From: Gnetum montanum
Lineage: Eukaryota > Streptophyta > Gnetopsida > Gnetales > Gnetaceae
Direction of reading: 5' to 3'
Length of the DNA stretch: 62,000 nt
NCBI GenBank assembly: GCA_015680685.1
Contig: MNCI01036589.1
Span: 371,295-433,294 of the forward strand
Below, piece by piece: positions 45,969 through 57,058 of this stretch (within the stretch, counting starts at the first letter, position 1; every line of letters starts with the position of its first letter). The translations under genes were made by a program, and so were the position numbers. The notes beneath the pieces were generated by a model. The model saw only the letters and a list, made by a program, of their open reading frames with translations, was not told where the DNA came from and made no database searches.

Positions 45969-47436
45969 AAGCTTATTTTTCTATATGATTCTGCTATATG
46001 TATGATGACATTGTTGGGGTATGATGGACATTGTTGGGGTTCCATCAATTTTTGATTTCGAGTCTTTATGTGTTAGTTATTGTTTGCGGATCCTGTGTAT
46101 ATTAGTTGAGCTGGAACAGTTTAGCTTGTAAAATTTGCCAAGGATAACACCATTCATGTATATAAAACATTAAAATACACACACACAAGTCACGTAAACA
46201 TTTCCCGTGAAGAAAACAGCAAACCAAAAATCCGGTTTCACCTTTTCTTGTTCCATTTTCTCTGTAGCGGACCATCGACCACCACCATCGTTGGAAAAAA
46301 ATTTGTCCGCTGTCATGGATGTTTCCAGCTAGGAATGGTTAAGTTTTTCTGAGATAATTGCTGGTTTAGGTGTCCGTGTTGGGGAAACTGGTTGTCCAGG
46401 GTAGAGTCTCGTCCAGGTTTCAACTTCCATGGTTATTTGATTCTTCATGTTCTTTAGAATAACTTAGTGGATAACCTTTGTCCTTCTCCTATTTATTGAT
46501 TATGCTTTAGTGTGTGTGCTTGTGTGTGGATGGGTTGAAGGGACCAGTAGTTAATTCGAATAGAATTAGTGCTTGGCTGGTTTGGAAATGTATTGGGGAA
46601 ACTGGACATCAGTGATGGAATTTTCTGTATGTTTTGGTGGTTCTGGACTTCACGTACTCTGATGGTTTAGCTACATCAAATGATTTCTATTTCTATTCTG
46701 AATCTCTGACCAATTCAGTTTTGTTGTCCATACGGTATGATTTAAAGTTGATAGTTCAGTTTCATTGTATTCTGCTCTAGCTAAGACATTTCCCTCGACT
46801 GAAACGTAGGAGGCCATCATTTCCTTGAAGAATGAATTACTGATGTTACCAGTAACTGAGTGAAGTATCCAGCTTCATCTAGAACTTTGATCGTTCAGTT
46901 TTCTTGTTCTCGTCCTTAAGTTTAGTATAAGAAAGTAGTTTCACTGAAGAATTGTTACCATTTTCAGTTACTGCCTTATATGAATCCATTTATATACTTT
47001 TGTTCAAGCTAAAGTCAACGCTTTCCTCTATGTGCAATTATGTTTAACAATGTGTGTTTGGTTAGATGGTTGATTTATGGCTCTGTTGGCATATAACATA
47101 GGTGGATGGTTGTTTTATGATTCTGCTGGTAATTTGTTACATATGAGAGGCAAAAGTGATTTTACTGTGATAGAATTGTTTGTGTCGTAGACACAAGAAT
47201 AGTGTTCAGGTTGGTTTAGAATCTTCCCTATCAGTGTTTTCTAGGTTGACTAGGAAGCACATAAATTCTGATTTGCTTTTGGTGTTGTGGTGTGGTCCAG
47301 TGAAGTCTCGTAAAAATGATGTGCTGTGAATTTTGTTTTAAGTTGGTAAGTCATACATTTAAATTTGGTAGATTAACCTGTAAATATGGACATGGTGATC
47401 GTGGTAATGATACATGTTGTCTTTGACAAACAATTA
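45969..47436. other. Unassigned AT-rich DNA downstream of E6
   Basis: No coding frame or family match recognised. A short tandem of TATGATG(G)ACATTGTTGGGG occurs at about 45998-46040 and an AC run near 46177. A CT/CC-rich patch near 46220-46290 is more GC-rich than its surroundings and could be a leader of something, but no frame supports it. Confidence 0.45.
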
Positions 47437-47616
47437 CATCGGAGTTGATTTATTGTTTTTACTGTAGGAGGTTGAGTTGTGCATCGGAGTTGATTTATTG
47501 TTTTTACTGTAGGAGGTTGAGTTGTGCATCGGCGTTGATTTATTGTTTTTACTGTAGGAGGTTGAGTTGTGCATCGGAGTTGATTTATTGTTTTTACTGT
47601 AGGAGGTTGAGTTGTG
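47437..47616 (+). repeat. 45-bp tandem repeat, four units
   Basis: Four consecutive 45-bp units beginning CATCGGAGTTGATTTATTG; the third has one A-to-C change (GGCGTTG), the others look identical. 45 is a multiple of three, so both strands show false 15-codon repeat ORFs here. Near-identity implies a recent expansion. Confidence 0.95.
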
Positions 47617-47671
47617 CTTATATAGTGAGGTCATATTTCAGTAGTTGTGCTTATATAGTGAGGTCATATTT
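47617..47671 (+). repeat. 33-bp direct repeat next to the 45-bp array
   Basis: CTTATATAGTGAGGTCATAT.. occurs at 47617 and again at 47650, the second copy shortened to 22 bp. It joins the array through the shared TTGTG end. Confidence 0.85.
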
Positions 47672-50589
47672 AACTGAAATTTTTTCCTGCTGTAGATAGT
47701 GTTGTAAACTAGCATGTTGTGTAGGCTCCATATCCATGCTGGATTATCATTTTGTGTTATAGTATCATTATATGTAAACTTGCTAAATGTTATTATTATG
47801 GAAACATTTTCCCTTCCCTCATGTTGTTATAGCATATAACCTTGACCACCAATATCTATATGTGAGCTATGATATGTGTGTTATGCATTGGTTATATGTA
47901 TGCATGATGTAATATAAATGTGTAAGGTGTTGGTATTGGTGTTGTTTGTCTTTGTGACAATGCATGTGGTACTAGTTGCTTGTGGTCAATCAACAAGTGG
48001 AGCTAGCATGAGGTGTATAGACTAGTTGGTGATGAGGCACCCTGGGGATAAACATGGACTAAACCCACTATGATGTATTAGTAAAGCTCATGTCTTAGGC
48101 CTCATCCTGGGAAGGGAAGGGCATAGGTGTGTTTATCCCTATAATTGATATGTGATATAAGTGTCTTTGTCCTTATGGCCAATCCTCCAAAAGCCCAGTG
48201 GTTGCAAACCACAAGTTGAACCTTAGCATTGGTTGAGTAAATAAAAGATTTACAGACATTTGTTAATGAGCACTCATGGCAACTAATACACATTTATTGA
48301 GCATAGGTATGCTAATTGCCACATGAGTTGTTTATGCATGTTTTGATGTTTCAATTAGGTACTTGTAGTGAAGTTGGTGTGTGGGTGTTATTGGAATGCG
48401 ATGCAGTCTATGGTTATAATGGTATGCATGTATGATGCACTAATTGCTACCATGCTTGATATGTTTGTGTGTTATCATGCTTGTGTTATGATACAGGAGT
48501 TTTAGTATGACTAACGTTTGATGTCGTATGTTCTTTTTCTCTATTTTTCTTCTCTAGTACACTACCTATCAACCATTTGGCAAGGGAACTGTAAAGGCTT
48601 CCTACTCAATATATACCAACTATGTTTATACAAGGGAGACAGTAGAAGACATTGGTAAGCACCTAGGCTAATAGACGGGGATGATGCTTGAATTTCAATG
48701 TGTATTTATACATTCATGTATAGTTTAACTTATGAGATGGATAGTTTTGTTTGCAGTTTTAGTAAGGACAATTCTAGTATTAAACCCATAGGATGATGTG
48801 TGTATAAATGGATTAGCTATTGCATATGTACATGGGATCCTTCGGCTATGATTAGATAGTTTGCTTTGTAGGCTTTGCATAAACTATCGTGATAATGTAT
48901 ATGAGGTTGTGATTTTTCATATGATGTTTTGGTGTAGAAATCATGTTCTAGAATTGTTTTTAATAAATGCTTCTTTCTTCCAATGTAATTATTGATCGAT
49001 TGTGCATATGGTTATTTATTGCTCCAATCCTTCATCAATTTTGGATGTAACATCATCATAGTTTCAAGGTGCAATGCACAGTTATTACACTCACACAAGA
49101 ATGAGAGTTATCCTTAAATGAGAACAAATAATCAATATTGTAATGAGACAAAATAGCATGATTCGTTTGTACATACAACTAGCGAAATCACAATGTAAAT
49201 TTATGAATTGTTAATAAATGTTAATTTGACAATATTTAAAGAAACACATAAACAATTTTCTCAATAAGAGGTAACATTTCTACTATAGGCATTGGGCAAG
49301 CTTTGACGTATTTCTTGATAAGATCTCATTTACATGTATAAGTTCTGACCAAACCAACTAATTGAAGCAAAAGCGCATGCATTTCTTTTTTTATGGACAC
49401 AATAATACAATTGGTTGCAAATAATGCATCAAAACAATTGGGGATCTAGTTGTTATTAAGTGAGGGCCTTTTTCTCTTTTTTCTCTTTTTTTTTTGTGTG
49501 GCATAAATGAAACTGAAATTCACAAAAACTAAAATAATGTTTTACCCCTAGATGGTCTAATCAACTATTGCATCTCAAACACATGTCAAGGAGAACAAGC
49601 TAGCAAGCAGCTCTATGGAAATCCAATGATATTAGTTCTTCGTTACTAAACCTTCAACTTGTTTGATTTTTATTAGATGTATGCTAGCTCTACTCATCTT
49701 GGAACTCTAATAATGGCTAATTCATTTCAAAATGTGCATGCCTAGCTTCTATTCTTTTATAAAGTCTTCTTGCAAGTGTGGCCCTTGTTATAGGGGAATG
49801 ACACCGGTGAATAATTGTATAAAAGTGGCGGTTCCTTCAACATTATACAGCAAGGACGCTACTAATGTTAGAAAAGAAGATGTCAACATTATAGAGTAAA
49901 CCCTTCACCATAATCTTAAGTTGAAAATGCTACAATTACTTTCAAACAAAATTATGACAGAAAGGATAATAACCTTACCAGAAAGAACGAAAAATCTCAA
50001 GTCATCTGGATGGATCCGTCTTTTTCTCCGCAAAGATAATTAAGGTGAATTGCCTTGTTCAATTTCCCCGGAACCAGAGAGATTCATTCTGTGAGTTTCA
50101 CTTTTGTTTATAAAATGTAATTTTGATTTTTGCTCACCACAAAAAGAAGCCAAGTATAAATTAAATGTGACCGTATAAATAACAGGCTAAGAGGTTAAAA
50201 AGGAAATGTAATTTGATTAGCGGTGTGTCCTACGTAAAATTATAAAGCACTAAATTACCAATGGGAATTTTGAGGGTGATGATCTTCTCTTCATTATGTC
50301 TTTTCTAGATTGTTACAGGATAAATGATCCTCAATTGCTTTCTAAGCTTCCAAGGAATTTCTAAACGCACTCCAAATCTAAACTTTATCATAAATAAAAT
50401 AATCATTCACTGTAACTGTTCCTGTTGAAAAAAGGAAAAGAGATCTAATATCATCCACTTGACTAGTTTACAGAACACCTAAATTATAACACGTCAGAGG
50501 CACAAATTCTTTGATTTGTTGTTTCATTTTTAGCAGATTGGCACCCTGAAATTTTAAGCAAGATGCTTTTTACAGTACCATTGCCGCCG
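47672..50589. other. Unassigned AT-rich DNA
   Basis: Nearly 3 kb without a recognisable gene or element, apart from one weak exon-like segment (48558-48654). Stretches near 47870-47960 and 48420-48480, rich in ATGTATGCATGATG-type words, have the look of an old LTR, but no ends or partner were found. A T-run lies at about 49482-49492. Confidence 0.4.
48558..48654 (+). other. Exon-like segment, weak
   Basis: A pyrimidine-rich acceptor (TTTTTCTTCTCTAG, to 48557) and a donor (GTAAGC, from 48655) bracket 97 bp open in one frame (YTTYQPFGKGTVKASYSIYT..). No partner exon was found and the protein is not recognised. It may be chance. Confidence 0.2.
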
Positions 50590-50685
50590 TCATTGAGAGA
50601 TGTCTGCGTAACGAAAACTTGAAGTTTCATCATGCCTCAAATGGAATGAATACGAATCCTCACTTTCGAGGTAAAGATGACACTC
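50590..50685 (-). other. Possible C-terminal exon fragment
   Basis: Minus strand frame ECHLYLESEDSYSFHLRHDE.. to ..SFRYADISQ and TGA (50592-50590), 31 residues, with balanced composition unlike the surrounding AT-rich frames. An in-frame TAA lies just upstream, and a second frame (MKLQVFVTQTSLNDGG..) is also open over the region, so the coding frame is uncertain. It may belong with the exon chain at 51121-51626. Confidence 0.3.
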
Positions 50686-50829
50686 TTACAGGAGGTTAAT
50701 GCCCAAAGTTTAATTTAAAGACTATTTGCAACCCACCACATGGATATTTCACATGCCAACATTTCGTTTTTCTAAAGGGAAAAATGCTAGGACGGACTGA
50801 ACATCATAATAAAAAAATAAAACAGAAAA

Positions 50830-50997
50830 CTACCATTCTTCTATTTCATCTTCAACCATTTCTTCTGCTCCCTTATTGTGGCTGTCGTTATAGTACATAC
50901 AAGAAGCATTTTTGCCTTTCGGTAACACACTTGAATCAGGTACATAGTCATCAAGCTCAATTAGATCTATTTCAGTTGCTATCTCCTCCAAGTCCAT
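50830..50997 (-). other. Small acidic ORF, 55 codons
   Basis: ATG at 50997 to TAG at 50830: MDLEEIATEIDLIELDDYVP then DSSVLPKGKNAS.. ending EDEIEEW. Strongly acidic and coding-like in composition. A TGA lies four codons upstream of the ATG; an AG just after it (TTTTGAAAG) could be a splice acceptor. Either a short terminal exon or chance. Confidence 0.3.
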
Positions 50998-51120
50998 GTT
51001 CGTCTTTCAAAAGATCCTGCAGAACTTGATGAATGTAGGCATTGTGTTGATTGTGAAAACAAATACTCAAGAGGCTTATATTCGGTGGCCAAAACAGATA
51101 AACTATAAATCTTGCCTAAT

Positions 51121-51626
51121 CTACAAGCAGCCCATTGCACGGATAACAATTCCATCTGCATCCATCAAACACAGTGCGTTAGACACCTCTGTAATAAATT
51201 TGGAAACCAACATCTACTTATCAAATTATTTCAGCGCGTTAGCATCACCATAGAGAAACAACTTTTAGATTTGTTTAGATGAAATACAAGCTCATAAAGA
51301 TTTTGCTAAGTGGACTCTTCATCATATAAGAGAGGAAATAGTTTAAGTATAATACAAGAACAGGCAGCTCTCGTACAAGTATTATGAGATGGTATCCACT
51401 TACCTTTCTTTCAACGGAGGTTCGCTCAACTTGCCAGAGTTTTGGACCTTGAATAGATTTCCATCTGTCCAAGTTCAGTCAAATTATAATGACAAACCAA
51501 ATGCATTCGAATATTCAATCCTAACAAATACAGCAAAGAAAAAGCTAACCTGGGAGGCGCAGGGTGACCATTCGCAAACAAAACCCCTGCTATAGAACCA
51601 GCAAATGATTCAACAATGTATGTCAT
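51121..51626 (-). pseudogene. Candidate gene fragment: three phase-compatible exons
   Basis: Minus strand. Exon a, 51626-51550 (77 bp): acceptor GATCCAG, MTYIVESFAGSIAGVLFANG then HPAPP, donor GTTAGC. Exon b, 51464-51404 (61 bp): acceptor TTGGACAG, (R)WKSIQGPKLWQVERTSVERK, donor GTAAGT. Exon c, 51186-51121: acceptor ATTACAGAG, VSNALCLMDADGIVIRAMGC, Leu, TAG. Phases fit at both joins (2/1, then 0), giving 66 codons with no stop. This is the only host-gene-like signal in the window. The family is not recognised and the upstream part is missing (an in-frame TAG precedes exon a), so it is probably a truncated copy or the 3' end of a disrupted gene. A continuation at 50997 or 50685 is possible. 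Confidence 0.4.
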
Positions 51627-52269
51627 CTGGATCAACTAACTTCTAATGTTTTCTGTAACAAACCACTTCTTCTTGAGTATTTGCATTAATGATTGTAATA
51701 GTCTTTCTGTGTTTATGTGTGCATGCTTTGTTGACAACTTATGTGTGTGCTTTGTTTGGACTGTGGTGTAAATGGCTAATTGAAAAAGTAATAAATTTAT
51801 TGACCAGATTTTTATATGTATTATGATTAAATGTTTAAATACTTTATGCATAAGAAATATGTTTTAAAATACATACTAGGAATGTTTTAAAATAATAATA
51901 ATAGTAAATATAAGAAAAAACAAAATATCTTCTATTCTATTTCAATAGAGATGCTGAGAAACAAAGGACAATACTCTAAGGTATGTCTCAAGAGCTAAAA
52001 TAGGTATGTTGAAATGTAAAAGAATGCTCAGACTAAGGAACTTGACCTATAAAACCTAACCCATGAATTAGGGATATTGTGTGCAAACACCGTAGCTTTA
52101 TATTTTATTTTTAAATGTGATGCATTGCTCTTTTTCATTTAAAATAGTATAGTATAAGTATCCTCTCCATGGCTGTAGAAAGGTCATGTGATGACCTTTT
52201 AAGGCTCATAAAATGATGGAAAAATTCACATTATTGATGACCTAAAAAGAAGGTGCCTTATTTGATTAT
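51627..52269. other. AT-rich flank upstream of E7
   Basis: No coding signal. Low-complexity AAT runs near 51890-51910. It ends GATTAT directly before the E7 5' LTR. Confidence 0.5.
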
Positions 52270-52291
52270 TGATGAACCATGATTTGCCAGG

Positions 52292-52376
52292 CCTCGATAT
52301 TGAATCCTCGATATTGAGTAGGCGATATTGCGGCCTGGATAACGATATCATGATTCCTGTGTAAGCCTATAAATAC
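52292..52376 (+). promoter_or_regulatory. E7 5' LTR: U3 array (GATATCG class) plus TATA
   Basis: TCGATATTGAATCC, TCGATATTGAG, GCGATATTGCGG and ACGATATCATG, then GCCTATAAATACAC (52367-52375). Confidence 0.7.
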
Positions 52377-52499
52377 ACATTTGAATGCACAGGAAGGAAG
52401 TAAGTAAGTGTAGGAATAGAGTCTTTTTTGTCAGCTTTCAATTAATTTCAATTCTTTCCCCAGTGCATGCCTGTAGTGTGATGATTGTAATTATACGAA

Positions 52500-52552
52500 A
52501 CCTTTATTCGAGTGTGACATACTTGGACACACACATGACCTGCAATAAAGAT
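52500..52552 (+). promoter_or_regulatory. E7 5' LTR: R-region hairpin with AATAAA
   Basis: ACCTTTATT / AATAAAGAT, 8 of 9 pairs, about 35 bp apart; the 3' LTR has the same at 60716-60768. Confidence 0.5.
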
Positions 52553-53113
52553 CGAGATTACTCCATCATTACAACATCCACTTAACTCTTAATTACTTTA
52601 ATTGTTAATTTTTGTTTATTTCTTTAGTTAATATTTACTTTATTGTCATTTACATTTTATGCTGTTAATGCGGAATGAGTACGACTTAATCACTAAAATT
52701 TAAGTGTAACTACTTGGTAACCCAGTAGCGTATCTCGGAGTGCTCAAGTAACATGTGCTTGGTAATCCCAGAAGTAGTACATGAGGTCCAAGATGCATAC
52801 GGATGATTAAGGACTGATGCTCATTGCACTTAGGCTAGCTTAGATTTTGCTTCTCATTCCCTATTAGCTTAAAACAAGGTTATTTTCCATTGTCTCTAGG
52901 AGTAGCATTAGTTTAGGATCACATCATTCACCTCACTCTAGACTAAACCATACATGACAAAGCAAATACTAGTCCAAGTGGAAAGACAGTGAACTACGAT
53001 CAACGTGTAACGATCTAGATACCACAACTAGTCCATCTGCGGAGTTTGATTGGATCTTGCATGAACGCTCGTATTTGTATGGTTGAGTGTAGGGGTACCT
53101 CGCCACTCATCAT

Positions 53114-53131
53114 TGGTGCCGTTGCTGGGGA
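53114..53131 (+). other. E7: primer-binding site, tRNA-Asp
   Basis: TGGTGCCGTTGCTGGGGA, one base after the LTR; two C-to-T differences from the tRNA-Asp complement. Confidence 0.85.
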
Positions 53132-53244
53132 CGGTGCTAGTTATTTAGATTAGTTGCATCATTCAAGATCGCTATAATGAAGCCTTGACGATATATCTTT
53201 TAAAAAGAAGTAATTGCAAATAAGTCACACATAAATTCACAACA

Positions 53245-55287
53245 ATGTCTCTCTCACAAGACTATGATAATGCAACAACTAGTAAGGCAATTCATTGGAG
53301 AACCAATGAATTATATGATGATGAAGACGAAGTTTGGAGTACTCAATCTTCTGCAAGGGTTTCCTATGTACATAAATGAAGACAACATTGTCCCAGATCA
53401 CAAATTTATGACCTACCTAATGACGATGAACCACCGTTGGCCACTAAGAGCCTAATGCATATACAAGAGGTTGTTCGAATATCCCGCAAGCATCGTAAGG
53501 AAAGTCGTCTACCCAGGCTTGATTTAAACCACTTTCCTAAGTTTTTAGGAGGCCATGATTTAGATCCACAACATCATTTACAAGCTTTCCATGATGCTTG
53601 TGTATGGAACAATATTGATAATGGGTGGAAAAAACTTAAACTCTTTCCTACAACACTCGTTGGCCAAGAAAAAGTATGGTATAGGTCCTTAAAACCAAAA
53701 TCAATTCGACGTTGGTTGACAATGGTAGAACTTTTCAATAAAAAATATCAAACCTATGCAAGAGTGTCAGCCTTGAGGAGACAAATCCAAGAATGGAAAC
53801 AAGAGCAACGTAAACCCTTAGACATGGCCTTAGAAAGATACTATTCATTGTTAAACAATTTCCCAAGCCATGGATTCTTCAAGGAAAGGCTAATGTACCA
53901 CATCATGGATGGGCTTCGTAATGAAACCAAGGAGACCCTAGGGATGTATGTCCAAGGTCAACTATATGAGCTACAAACCCATCAATTCCAAGAGCTTGTC
54001 AAGCAAATAGCAAAAGAGGAAAGAGAGATAGCTAAATGGGAGAATGTTGAAAAATCTCAACAGGACCAAGATCTCAAAATAGCATGAGTCCATGATCATG
54101 AAGAGGAGAAATCAACTCACCTCAAGGAGGTGGGATTATCTTTGCCAATACTACAATCACTAGATGAAATTGAGGCAAAGATCAATAAGATGATGGAATG
54201 GGTACATGAAAAATGTGAAGCATATGCCAACATTATTAGAGGTAGAACCATGACGAACCAAGAAACTCGACAGAACACCACTAGACAATCGGAAAGAAGG
54301 GTTGAAGAGAATAAGGATAAGAACTCAACTGCTAATCATACGTATCAATGTAACATTTTCCAGTATGATCACCCCAAAGTTCAATGCCTAATCTTGTGAC
54401 ATTTACATGAGCATTGGAGAGGAATGTTACATCCAGAGTTCATACAAAAATACCGTGTTCAATCACAATGGCAAATATCCCAGTCATGGGGAAGGCCACT
54501 CTCAAACTAGTCACACCCTTCATACCAACTGAACCCAAGCGCTTATCAGGTTCAACATCTTGTTTCCCCAACTGGGTCAACATCCTCTATCTCACCACAT
54601 CATTATCATTCTCCTAAGTACTATCATCCCACGTCCTCTTACACAAGATCACCATCTCATGTATCTTTCACTTCTCTTCACCCTCAATATTCTCATCCTT
54701 CACCTCCGTCTACATCGCCACTAGTTGTGCCTGAAGGGTTTGCACCATAGCATCGACCCACAAATGTTACTTGTGCGACTACTATCAACAACAATGCAAG
54801 TCCTTGACAACATCAAAAGTATCCTTTCTTTAGGCATGACCATAGAAAGAGATAGCACAATTTTGAAACCACTACATCCTCTAACTCAGCATAAGTTCAA
54901 CACTGTGGTGTACCTTCCTCCTTGAACTCAACGCCTCCTATTACTTTATCAGGGCCACCAATCAATACTCCAACTACCATGCAGCCTAATGAATATAACC
55001 ACATAAGGAGACATATTGATCCTTGCATACCATCTTATGGTCATGGGTGCCATAGTGGGTCAATTCCTTATCAATTAACCACATCTTATTACTTGCCCCA
55101 CTATATCAACTTTAATCAAGTGTGTGAACCCCAATTTGGATACATTCTAACCACCACATCAAAAGACACCTAATGGTTTGGATATGACTAGATCCCAATC
55201 TTTCCAAAATGCATGGACCCAAACCTTCCATTTATTAATTCTCACCATGATTAAAAGATTAGTTATGGGGAATATCCTCCATTCTAA
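53245..55287 (+). pseudogene. E7: gag, one frame with stops
   Basis: ATG (53245; MSLSQDYDNATTSKAIHW) to TAA (55285-55287), 680 codons plus the stop in one frame. Open blocks at 53437, 54130 and 54922 share it, so only nonsense changes (for example TGA near 53380 and at 54396) disable it. The gag core is at residues about 89-255 (LKLFPTTLVGQEKVWYRSLK; FNKKYQTYARVSALRRQIQE). The knuckle near residue 369 has lost its second Cys (CNIFQYDHPKVQC). The tail is Pro/Ser/Tyr-rich and ends EYPPF-stop, as in E2. A 216-codon open block (53437-54087) is the longest ORF in the window free of N. Confidence 0.85.
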
Positions 55288-55438
55288 CAAGCAAAATTAA
55301 TAAATGTTTTTTTCTTTTCTTCAATTTTACAATTTTTTGTTTTCCAATTTTTGATATTTCAATTGGTTATTTTATCTTTTTATTTATTGTTTTATCTTTT
55401 TATGGGTAATCTCATCTATGAATAAAACACTCATGTGA

Positions 55439-55942
55439 CTAGTTGGTTGAGGTGTTGTTCTATGCTATCAAGTCTCAGGTGAATAATTATTTGGACAACA
55501 AGCCCACAACAACCACCCACCCATTCTATTAATAAGAGGTTCTATTCTGGGTATGATGATATTATTGCCATTACTAAAAATTAAAGTAATTTTATGCCCA
55601 TTATGCCCAGAGCAAAGAATGATGGACTGAGAAGGAATGACCAGGGTGTGACATCAAGGGGACTTGTGGATTCTCTTTGGTGACATCTAACTAGCTGGTT
55701 GAGGTGTTTTTCTATGCTATCAAGTCTTAGGTGAATAATTATTTGGACAATAAGCCCACAACAACCACCCACCCATTCTATTAATAAGAGGTTCTATTCT
55801 GGGTATGATGATATTCTTTCCATTACTAAAACTTAAACTAATTTTATGCCCATTATGCCTAGAGTGAAGAATGATGGACTGAGAAGGAATGACCAGGGTG
55901 TGACATCAAGGGGACTTGTGGATTCTCTTTGGTGACATCTGT
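55439..55942 (+). repeat. E7 spacer: 252-bp tandem duplication
   Basis: Copy 1 from 55439 (CTAGTTGGTTGAGG) and copy 2 from 55691 (CTAGCTGGTTGAGG), ending near 55940 with GGTGACATCT. Copies differ by a few substitutions. E2 has one copy at the same place, so duplication occurred after the two diverged. Confidence 0.9.
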
Positions 55943-56642
55943 AGGTGCTATCCTGCAACTTGGTTGTACTAAGATCCTTGTAGATTTAACAAAAAATGGA
56001 AGTAAGAGTAATAAAGGCACTCAATAAAGAAACTCAATGCTATTCTAGGGGTCCCACTAGAAAGACATTCATCCATGTCTGAAGGTTGGCGGCTTCTCTA
56101 GTTCACGATTGGAAAGGACAAAGTGTCAAAGCAACTTGAAAATGAAGAAAGAAAAAAGAGAAGAGAAGAAGAGAAAACAACACAAGAAAAGATCAAGAAA
56201 AAAGATGCATATGCCGTAGAGAAATTTCAAATCACTCCTCCCTGGGACAAAATGCCAAGTGATTGTACACCTTGCTATCATGGTACTCTTATGGTTGCCC
56301 ATCATTGGATAAAACAATGCGATGTCACTGATCAGAGGAATGGACTTGGTCTTGATTTTGGAGCGATAGGCTAATGACACATTAATCACATCCTACACTC
56401 AGGATTCATTGTGCCCAGGGTCAATCACCTCATGTCCTACTCTCTGCAATCCCTTCTATCATTCATCTCATCTCGCTGCCCATGTATTTTTGACTTGTGT
56501 TTTATGTCACATAGAATTCATACCTCATCACGGTGGTATCTACATGTGTGTGTTTTGTGGAATTGGTGTGGATTACATTTAACCCTTTTAGTGCCCATGG
56601 ACATTTTCAGGTGTGGTTACGTAAGAGCATGATAAGTAGGAA

Positions 56643-56670
56643 CCTACTTTGGGGAGGACCCACTTGTGTA
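56643..56670 (+). other. E7: conserved GGGGAGGACCCACTTG block
   Basis: CCTACTTTGGGGAGGACCCA then CTTGTGTA, about 320 bp upstream of the internal promoter. Confidence 0.55.
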
Positions 56671-56964
56671 ACTTTTGTAATTTGCACTCTTTGCACATCA
56701 CCACATCATCTTATACCCTCCAAGTATTGCATTGCTATAATAATCCTTCCCTTTACGATTATTTTAAATACCAACGTTCTTATGCACCACAATATGTCCT
56801 TTATCCTCATCCTATTCATGCATCTCATTGTCAAATTCCACTGCATTACATTTCTAGTGCCTTTAGGTCTCTTCAATGTTACCCTTGACCTTTTGAATTA
56901 ACCTTAAATCCCTCGTTTTTGGCCATGGAAATTCAAAAATTCATCAATTTTCCCAAGTACCCTA

Positions 56965-57058
56965 TTTTGGAAGGGCCATGATATTAGGTACCTGATATCG
57001 AGTCCGACGCAATATCAGGTCCCTGCTATTAGGTACACGGTATCGCGTCTATAAATAG
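56965..57058 (+). promoter_or_regulatory. E7: internal promoter-like cassette upstream of ORF3
   Basis: CATGATATTAGG, CTGATATCGAG, GCAATATCAGG and CGGTATCGCG, 15-25 bp apart, lead into GTCTATAAATAG (TATA 57050-57058). GATATCG class like its own LTR. The ORF3 ATG is about 525 bp downstream. Confidence 0.6.

Larger units (their letters stand above)
52270..53112 (+). repeat. E7: 5' LTR
   Basis: 843 bp, TGATGAACCATG to CACTCATCA. GATATTG/GATATCG U3, TATA, AATAAA hairpin, U5 with GGTAACCCAGTAGCG and GGTAATCCCAGAAG motifs. Matches the 3' LTR closely to 52916. Confidence 0.9.

Noticed and set aside
47434-47699. Repeat-containing ORFs on both strands over the minisatellite
   Set aside because: They exist only because 45 bp is a multiple of three; no start context, no flanking coding sequence.
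53113-53135. tRNA gene suggested by tRNA-Asp-like sequence
   Set aside because: Only the 18-nt complement of the tRNA 3' end is present, directly after an LTR; it is a primer site.
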